Source: Candidatus Baltobacteraceae bacterium
GTDB lineage: Bacteria > Vulcanimicrobiota > Vulcanimicrobiia > Vulcanimicrobiales > Vulcanimicrobiaceae
Length of the DNA: 64,000 bases
Direction of reading: 5' to 3'
Assembly (NCBI GenBank): GCA_036488875.1
Contig: DASXGW010000004.1
Coordinates: 372,001-436,000 of the forward strand
Under the pieces are notes generated by a model, which saw only the letters and a program-made list of their open reading frames with translations, did no database searches and was not told the origin of the DNA. Shown here in pieces: positions 58,083 through 64,000 of this stretch (positions are counted from its first letter, which is position 1; each line of letters opens with the position of its first letter). The translations under genes were made by a program, and so were the position numbers.

Positions 58083-60782
58083 TCAGATACTCGTCCCGCT
58101 GTCGAAGGTGAGGACGAACCGAACGCCGCGGTAGGGCAAGCCGAAAAGCTCCGACGCTTGATCGAAGGCGTTGAGGTCGCGGCCATACTGATTCTCCGGC
58201 TGATATGTGCCTAGGCCGATGTAGCCATAGTTGGCGGCGACACTATTGAAGACGTTGTTGATGCCGAGCGTCAGCGTGAACGGCCGCGAGGTCGCGGAAA
58301 TGCTGGCATCGGCGTACCAGAAGCCGCCGCGGTCGAGCCAGTTCCCGGGACCGACGTAATGCGAATCGAACGAGCCGCTCATCGCGCCGCTGTGAACGTC
58401 TAATCCGACGTCGGCAGTGTGGAGCGGCGATTGCCCCGTTTGCCCACCGTCGATAAGCGTAACGTTATTCCTCATGAGGCTCTTCTCGAGGTTGAAGTAG
58501 AACTCCGACTCCACGTTATAGTCGGCCGAAAGATCGAGAAAACGCGTCAGCCGCGAATCGAGCGAGAGGACGATCCCCCGGTAGTGTGCTTGCGCGGCAT
58601 TGTACGTGGTTCCGACGGCCAGGTTCGCTTCGGTTGGGTTATTGTGGCAGAACGCGTCGATCTTGTTCAGATAGCCGTTGATGATGCTCGCCGGAATCTG
58701 CGAAAAGCCGGTATCGGTTAGCGGCAGCGTGCCGCCGAGTAAGCCGTTCCATTCAGTGGCATCGTACACGTCGGCTTGCAGGTTCGTTCCCGAAGTGAAG
58801 CGGTGCGCGTACGTAAGGTCGGCGTCCGTCGCGGTCTCGGGTTTGAGATTGGGATCGCTCACGCCACCGATTGCGTTTCGTGCGCCCGGACCGCAGACCG
58901 GGTTGAAGCCGGAAACGTCGGAGTTGAGGCTTGGCAGTGCATACAGCAGCGCGGGATCGGGTTCGCTATACGAATGGCCGCCGCTCAAGCGCAGCGTGTC
59001 GTTGTTGGTCGGACGATAGACGTACGCCAGACGCGGATCGAAGTTGGTGACCCGCGTGTTGTTGGAATGCTGGAACCACAAGTCGGCAAAAACCGACGAC
59101 CGCCCGTTGGGGGTCCACTGATCGCTCGCAAAATAGCTCGTGCTGCTCAGGTGAAAGTCTTGGAACGGTACGATCCCCTGCAGCGGATTGCCAAAGATGT
59201 CGGTGGCTTGATTGAATGAGTCGCCGGTGTGCGCCTGATGCTGAAAGTACAGGCCGAACGACAGATTGTTTTTGGACAGCGGCAGTTGATCGGCGACCAG
59301 AAATCCGTGCGTGAGAAATCGATCGCTCGAATAACCCCCGATTTGGGGTCCCGGCGGCGAGAAATCGTCGGTGGCGTAGTTGTCGATGAACCCGTCGACC
59401 AAGAGCTGCGAAATACCGATGCTGCGCGTCAGACGGACGTGATAATCCTGGTCGCGGTTTGCGGTAAAGGAGTTGGGGCCGCCGCCGGCTGGTCCGGCCG
59501 TCATGGCCGCGGCTTGGCTTGCCGTAAAACAGCCGAAGCCGCCCGGCCCGTTATCGAGAAACGCCACCGTATCGTAGCAGACTCCGCGTTTTCCGTCGGG
59601 CAGCACGACGCTCGTCTTTTCGCGCGAGGCGAGTTCGAGCCCATATTCGTAGAGGTTGTACGGATAGGGATTGTAGTCGTTGTCGCCGTTGCCGGTATGA
59701 TCGACCCACGACGTCGCAATGTAGGCTGTCGCCTCAATGCTCGTCTTATTGTCGAGGCGGTACGTGAACTTGGCAAGGTCGTTGCGCAAATCGTAAGCGC
59801 CGCTCACCGCGTAGGTGTTGGCCGCGACATTGCCCGACGTGACGTTGGGATAGCCGTTGGCATCGGCGCCGAGCAATCCGCTTTGCCTGACGAGCTGCGG
59901 GCTGTATAAGCCGCTCGTCCCCTGCACGCCGAACGCGAGCGCATAGCCGAGATTGCCGGTCGTACCGGTCGCCGACCATTCCGTGAGCAGCTGGTCCTGA
60001 TTGCCGATGCCCTGCGCAACGATGGCGCGCGGTTCGCGGGTCGGATCGAGCGTCACGAAGTTCACCGCTCCGGCGATCGTCGAGACGCCGTACAATCCGG
60101 TCGCGCCCGAGCCGAACGTAACGCTCGCATCACGCAGACCCCAGAACGGCGAGACGGCGTAGTTGTAGCCCGCGCCTTGCGCGCCGATCGGACCGATCGG
60201 GTGCCCGTCGAGCAGCGTCGCGGTTTCGGTTGGATCGAAGCCACGGATGCTGATCGTCGCGTCATCACCGACCGACGATGAACTGGCATTGGACGTTACG
60301 CCGGGCAGCGTTCCCAACAGATCGCCGGCGCGCAAGATGTCTTGTTGCTGCATCACCCCCGGGTTGGCGTACTCGGTCACGGTGCTCGAGCTCGCGATCG
60401 TTTTGGCGGCGCTATCGACGTGCGCAATGGTTTGCAACGCGTTCGTTCCGGGTGTCAGCGCGGTGCGAAAGACGAAATCGGCCGTCCCCGGTGCGATCGT
60501 GACGCCGATGACGCGCTGCTGTTGGTAGCCGCGCGCGATCACGGTGATTTGGTAGCCGGCCGGGGCGACGCCGCGGAATTCGAACGAGCCGTCGCCCGCG
60601 GTCGAGGTCTGAGCGATCGTCTTTTGGCTAGACTGCAAGAGGATTGTAGCGCTGGGAATCGGCAGACCGCTGCGCACGTCGAAGACGCGGCCGTGAATCG
60701 TGGTCAGCGTCGCGCCGAGTGCGACTGGTGAAAAGAGGATCACGACAAGCGCCACGCGCGCGACAAATGAGGACGTGCTCAC
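58083..60782 (-). CDS. TonB-dependent receptor with carboxypeptidase-regulatory N-domain
   Basis: 899 aa from GTG 60782. Signal peptide residues 1-23. A carboxypeptidase-regulatory/CNA-B-like domain spans ~27-110 (IHGRVFDVRSGLPIPSATI ... GDGSFEFRGVAPAGY), followed by a plug (~140-245: LGTLPGVTSN, ISIRGFDPTET, ATGLYGVSTIAGAVNF) and a 22-strand-type barrel ending in an aromatic-type C-terminus. It imports large or scarce substrates through the outer membrane using TonB energy. The N-terminal domain is the arrangement frequent in Acidobacteriota-like receptors (carbohydrate or siderophore); the ligand is unknown. No TonB/ExbBD genes are in the window. Confidence 0.93.
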   Translation of the reverse strand: MSTSSFVARVALVVILFSPVALGATLTTIHGRVFDVRSGLPIPSATILLQSSQKTIAQTSTAGDGSFEFRGVAPAGYQITVIARGYQQQRVIGVTIAPGTADFVFRTALTPGTNALQTIAHVDSAAKTIASSSTVTEYANPGVMQQQDILRAGDLLGTLPGVTSNASSSSVGDDATISIRGFDPTETATLLDGHPIGPIGAQGAGYNYAVSPFWGLRDASVTFGSGATGLYGVSTIAGAVNFVTLDPTREPRAIVAQGIGNQDQLLTEWSATGTTGNLGYALAFGVQGTSGLYSPQLVRQSGLLGADANGYPNVTSGNVAANTYAVSGAYDLRNDLAKFTYRLDNKTSIEATAYIATSWVDHTGNGDNDYNPYPYNLYEYGLELASREKTSVVLPDGKRGVCYDTVAFLDNGPGGFGCFTASQAAAMTAGPAGGGPNSFTANRDQDYHVRLTRSIGISQLLVDGFIDNYATDDFSPPGPQIGGYSSDRFLTHGFLVADQLPLSKNNLSFGLYFQHQAHTGDSFNQATDIFGNPLQGIVPFQDFHLSSTSYFASDQWTPNGRSSVFADLWFQHSNNTRVTNFDPRLAYVYRPTNNDTLRLSGGHSYSEPDPALLYALPSLNSDVSGFNPVCGPGARNAIGGVSDPNLKPETATDADLTYAHRFTSGTNLQADVYDATEWNGLLGGTLPLTDTGFSQIPASIINGYLNKIDAFCHNNPTEANLAVGTTYNAAQAHYRGIVLSLDSRLTRFLDLSADYNVESEFYFNLEKSLMRNNVTLIDGGQTGQSPLHTADVGLDVHSGAMSGSFDSHYVGPGNWLDRGGFWYADASISATSRPFTLTLGINNVFNSVAANYGYIGLGTYQPENQYGRDLNAFDQASELFGLPYRGVRFVLTFDSGTSI

Positions 60783-60801
60783 CTCGTGAAGCGTACGCCC
60801 G

Positions 60802-60814
60802 CGACTTTAAGTCG
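60802..60814. promoter_or_regulatory. CGACTT-t-AAGTCG palindrome upstream of TonB receptor
   Basis: A perfect 6-bp inverted repeat with one central base lies 20 bp before the receptor's GTG in the 55-bp gap after the SNF2 gene. It may be an operator for the receptor. No Fur-like consensus is seen. Confidence 0.3.
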
Positions 60815-60837
60815 AGATTATCGCAGCCTAACGGTCG

Positions 60838-63800
60838 TCACGCGCGAGCAAGAAGCCGCTCGATCTCCGCTTCGTCCAACAACTGCGCGGCCGCAGCCGC
60901 ATCGTCGAAGATGCCGGCCGCGAGTGCGCCTTTACGTTCCTGTAGATCGAGAATACGTTCTTCGACGGTGCCGACGGTAATGAGTTTATAGACGAAGACG
61001 GGTTTGTGCTGACCGATGCGATGCGCGCGATCGGTCGCCTGACGCTCGACCGCGGGGTTCCACCACGGATCGTAGTGGATGACGGTGTCGGCGGCGGTGA
61101 GGTTGAGTCCCGTGCCCCCCGCCTTGAGACTAATCAAGAACAGCGGCACCTCGCCGCTTTGAAAGCGCCGTACCGGCGTTTCGCGATCCTTGGTCGTGCC
61201 GCGAATTTCCACGTACTCGATGCCGCGTTCCTCGAGCTCAGGTTTGATCAGATCGAGCATCGACGTGAACTGCGAAAAGAGGAGCACGCGCCGGCCTTCG
61301 TCGATGAGCTCGGGCAGCATCTCGAAGAGCGCCTCGAGCTTGCTCGAGTCGTGCACGTTGCGCGCGGCCGGGAGCTTAACCAGCCGCGGATCGCAGCAGA
61401 CCTGGCGCAGCTTGAGCAACGCGTCGAGTACGACGATTCGGCTGCGCGCCAGGCCGCGGCGCTTCATCTCGGCGCGCACGCGCTCGTGCATCGCCAGGCG
61501 AATCGTTTCGTAGAGATCGCGCTGCGCGCCGTCGAGCTCCACGCGCGTAACGATTTCGGTCTTGGGCGGCAGGTCGAGCGCGACGTCTTCCTTGGTGCGC
61601 CGCATCAAGAACGGCCGCAGCCGCGCCGCCAGCAACGCGCGGCGCGCCGTATCGCCGCGCTTCTCGATCGGCGTGCGAAAGACGCGCGCAAACTTCGTTC
61701 GCTCGCCCAGCAAACCCGGGATGGCGAAGGAGAGGATCGACCACAGCTCGTCGAGATGATTCTCGATCGGCGTACCGGTGAGCGCGAGGCGCTGCACAGC
61801 GCGCAAGCGCGCCGCAGCCTGCGCACCCTTCGAGCGAGGATTCTTCACGAACTGCGCCTCGTCGAGCACGACCATCTGCCACTCGCGTTCGGTCAGGCGA
61901 TCGGCGTCGCGGTGGAGCAGCGCGTAGCTCGTCAGCGCGACGTCGCTGTCGTCGATGTGGGAGTAGCGCTCCGCCCGATCGTTGCCAGAGAGCGAGACGA
62001 CGCGCAGGTGTGGCACGAAACGCGCGATCTCGGCGCGCCAGTTCGGCAGCACGCTGGTCGGCGCGACGATTAGCACCGGTCCGCTCAATCGCCCGCGCGC
62101 CTTTTCGATCGCGAGGTGAGCCAGGAACTGGACCGTTTTCCCGAGGCCCATGTCGTCGGCGAGCACGCCCCCCAAGCCGTGACGCCGCAGCAGCTCCAGC
62201 CACGCCACGCCGTGCGTTTGATAGGCTCTGAGTTCGCCTTTAAAGGTGGCCGGCAGCGTAACCGGTTCGTGCTGCGCGCTCGTCAGCTCGTTCAGCGCGG
62301 CGCGCAACGGTTGCGTTGCCGCCGACCAGCGCAGCGGCAGCGCTGCCTCGATGGCGCCCATCGCAGCGACGTGCGCGGGCGTGAGTTCGAGCCGGCCTTC
62401 TTTATTGAGCGGCGCATCGAACAGCTCGACCAGCGTCGAAACGATGCGCCCGATGCGCTCGGGCGGCAGCGCGGCGAACGCGCCGTTAGGCAGCCGGCCG
62501 TAGAGCGTACGAGCGTGCGGGCCGCTCAGCTCGGCATTGAGTTGTGCGATTGACTGCACGCCTAAGGTTTGCAGCGCGTCGACGACCACCGGCAAGAGCG
62601 AAACGCGTTTGCCTTCGAGATCGATGCCGATGTCGAGTTCGAACCAGCGGTTCTCGCTCGCGACGATCTCGGCGTCCCAGGCCGCGTCGTCGATGTGCAC
62701 GACTTCGTACGGAAAGGTCGGATCGATCTCAATCTGCCAGCCGCGCTCGCGCAACGCCGGAACGGCGTCGTCGAGAAAGCGCACCCAAGATCGTTCCGCC
62801 GCTTCGAACTGCGCCTGCGGCCACGCGATGGAGCGCAAGCCGTACTCGGCCAGCGTCGCGCGCGCGGTCGCTTCGAACGCAAGCCGCCGCGGCCACATCG
62901 TTACGATACCCTGCGCGTTCGTCTCCTGAAACTCGAACGTCGGCTCGTCGGGACGGACAGTCTTGTCGCCGTAGGCGAACGAGAGCTCCGCAATCGCCGG
63001 ATTGCCGCGCAGTAACAAACGCACGATGGGATCGCGTTCGATGACGTTGAGCTGGGCGTCGGACTGCGGCGGCGGAACGGCGTGTGCGATCGGAATGCGA
63101 TGCCACATCGTGTGCGCGCGCCGCGCTTGCCGTGCGTTCAGCGACGGTGCGAGCGCGAGCGCGCTAGCAAGTTCTGGCGTGATGCCGAGATCGATCGTGC
63201 CGGCTTCGTTGTGATCGGGGTCGGCGTACCAAAGCGGATCACTCGGCAACAAGCGCGCCGACGGACGGCCGTGGATGCCGGCTCGCTGCCGCCGGTCGAT
63301 GGGGTCGATGCGCCACGTGAACTTCGCGTCGCCCATGTCGGCACGCTGCAAGGGTGGATTGTTGGGCGAATGCCAATGTACGCGGCCAGTGGCGAGCAGC
63401 AGATCGAGCAGCGTTGCGAAGAGTTTTGGCGAGAGCGTACCGAGGCCGGTCAGGCCGCTGACGCTCGCGAGCCGACCGATGGTGCGATCGACCGGCGTCG
63501 TATAGCGTCCCGTACCTTGGCCGAGATGGGCGAGCTCGATCGCGCGCCCCATCGAGCGCTCGCCGTTTTTGAGCAGCGTCGCGACCCGCGCGATCAACTC
63601 CACGCGCGGAACGTAGTACGACTCGCGCACGTCGAGGAGATAGATGACGTACTCGCGCCGCGGCGCAGTGGACTCGAAACGCTGCGCCGTGATCGCTTGC
63701 AGCCAGCTATCAACGGCCCCGTCGGCGGCATCGCGAGCGCCGCCCTCGGCGGCAAGGATCGCGGCCGCCGCTCCGTGCTTGCAGTTACGGCCGATAGGGC

Positions 63801-64000
63801 AGTCGCAGGTGCTGCGAAGCCGGCGCTCGCCCTCGCGCCACTCGATCACGACTTCGTATGGGAGCGCCGACGTGCCGCGCACCGATGCTTCGATGCGCCC
63901 GTTGCCAGCGGCCGCGTCGAGCCGCACCACCCGTCCGCTGCGCGCGTAACCCATCCCGCGCGTAAACGTCGTCGGATCGAAGGAAGCACGTGCAATGTCA
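60838..64000 (-). CDS. SWIM zinc-finger SNF2-family helicase, 5' truncated
   Basis: The frame is open to the window edge: upstream of ATG 63954 it still reads DPTTFTRG, the family's opening, so the start lies outside. SWIM finger CDCPIGRNCKH (C50, C52, C58, H60 counted from the internal Met). The SNF2 helicase motifs are DDMGLGKT (Walker A), VVLDEAQFVKN (motif II), LTGTPIENHLDELW (motif III), LLFSQFTSMLDL (motif IV) and DRAHRIGQ (motif VI). A cytoplasmic ATP-dependent DNA translocase, probably in DNA repair or transcription recycling (RapA-like). The coding order is unbroken for >1050 residues. Confidence 0.95.
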   Translation of the reverse strand, partial: DIARASFDPTTFTRGMGYARSGRVVRLDAAAGNGRIEASVRGTSALPYEVVIEWREGERRLRSTCDCPIGRNCKHGAAAAILAAEGGARDAADGAVDSWLQAITAQRFESTAPRREYVIYLLDVRESYYVPRVELIARVATLLKNGERSMGRAIELAHLGQGTGRYTTPVDRTIGRLASVSGLTGLGTLSPKLFATLLDLLLATGRVHWHSPNNPPLQRADMGDAKFTWRIDPIDRRQRAGIHGRPSARLLPSDPLWYADPDHNEAGTIDLGITPELASALALAPSLNARQARRAHTMWHRIPIAHAVPPPQSDAQLNVIERDPIVRLLLRGNPAIAELSFAYGDKTVRPDEPTFEFQETNAQGIVTMWPRRLAFEATARATLAEYGLRSIAWPQAQFEAAERSWVRFLDDAVPALRERGWQIEIDPTFPYEVVHIDDAAWDAEIVASENRWFELDIGIDLEGKRVSLLPVVVDALQTLGVQSIAQLNAELSGPHARTLYGRLPNGAFAALPPERIGRIVSTLVELFDAPLNKEGRLELTPAHVAAMGAIEAALPLRWSAATQPLRAALNELTSAQHEPVTLPATFKGELRAYQTHGVAWLELLRRHGLGGVLADDMGLGKTVQFLAHLAIEKARGRLSGPVLIVAPTSVLPNWRAEIARFVPHLRVVSLSGNDRAERYSHIDDSDVALTSYALLHRDADRLTEREWQMVVLDEAQFVKNPRSKGAQAAARLRAVQRLALTGTPIENHLDELWSILSFAIPGLLGERTKFARVFRTPIEKRGDTARRALLAARLRPFLMRRTKEDVALDLPPKTEIVTRVELDGAQRDLYETIRLAMHERVRAEMKRRGLARSRIVVLDALLKLRQVCCDPRLVKLPAARNVHDSSKLEALFEMLPELIDEGRRVLLFSQFTSMLDLIKPELEERGIEYVEIRGTTKDRETPVRRFQSGEVPLFLISLKAGGTGLNLTAADTVIHYDPWWNPAVERQATDRAHRIGQHKPVFVYKLITVGTVEERILDLQERKGALAAGIFDDAAAAAQLLDEAEIERLLARA

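Noticed and set aside
1-64000. tRNA, rRNA, CRISPR array, insertion sequence or prophage
   Set aside because: No cloverleaf, regularly spaced repeat, transposase or integrase was seen. Direct repeats found are short and inside coding sequence or leaders.

Overview
The window is about 64 kb of dense, high-GC bacterial chromosome. Nearly every base is coding, and no gene-free stretch exceeds about 170 bases. A TonB-dependent receptor, an OmpA-type lipoprotein and many lipobox (LxxC) precursors point to a diderm cell. The mix of sortilin-like BNR proteins, parallel beta-helix lipoproteins, streptogramin-lyase-like propellers, a copper-amine-oxidase-N stalk protein and kinase-less PDZ sensors best fits Vulcanimicrobiota (formerly Candidatus Eremiobacterota / WPS-2). 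Acidobacteriota is the main alternative. This assignment is inference from gene content; no rRNA or tRNA gene is present to settle it. The first and last genes are both cut at their 5' ends by the window edges.

Layout. 1-8.8 kb: a truncated sortilin-like protein, two small proteins sharing one domain, a serine hydrolase, and a sugar transporter / zinc alcohol dehydrogenase / glycosyltransferase operon. 8.8-14.5 kb (minus): a four-helix membrane protein, hydantoinase/5-oxoprolinase-type hyuA-hyuB, a small membrane protein and a propeller lipoprotein. 14.6-23.1 kb: a second sortilin-like protein, small secreted proteins, an OmpA lipoprotein translationally linked to a 39-residue membrane microprotein, and a multicopper oxidase. 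23.1-38.9 kb (minus): a long same-strand run that starts with a D-Ala-D-Ala carboxypeptidase and a phospholipase-C-type phosphoesterase. It continues with the membrane pair DUF969-DUF979 plus DUF2891, and ends in three tandem 1.1-kilo-residue beta-helix lipoproteins. 39.0-41.8 kb (plus): a compact operon of a 91-aa precursor-like protein, a borosin-type peptide-backbone N-methyltransferase and a PDZ/multi-TM/GAF-like sensor. 41.8-64 kb: a beta-helix lipoprotein, a propeller-GGDEF cyclase, a second serine hydrolase coupled to a stalk-domain protein, a MASE1-GGDEF-EAL protein, a GYD protein, a second PDZ sensor, several orphan lipoproteins, a TonB receptor and a SWIM-SNF2 helicase.

Most notable. 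The 39.0-41.8 kb operon looks like a split borosin RiPP locus. The methyltransferase keeps the Tyr/Arg/Tyr/Tyr catalytic set and the YGHPG and SAED...FADLGIDP signatures of OphMA/SonM-type enzymes. The gene before it encodes a small helical protein with a hydrophobic C-terminal tail, as expected of a separate borosin precursor. The third gene is a membrane sensor whose paralog lies 13 kb away. Other points of interest are the translationally coupled DUF969-DUF979-DUF2891 operon, the tandem beta-helix triplet with a possible RBS-occluding leader, and two microproteins (39 and 48 aa).

Themes. Much of the content faces the envelope: lipoproteins, adhesin-like helices, cell-wall hydrolases and a TonB receptor. 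Two proteins act on cyclic di-GMP. Many genes are joined by 4-bp ATGA/GTGA overlaps, so translational coupling is common here. Long antisense ORFs are by-products of high GC at third codon positions and are not annotated.
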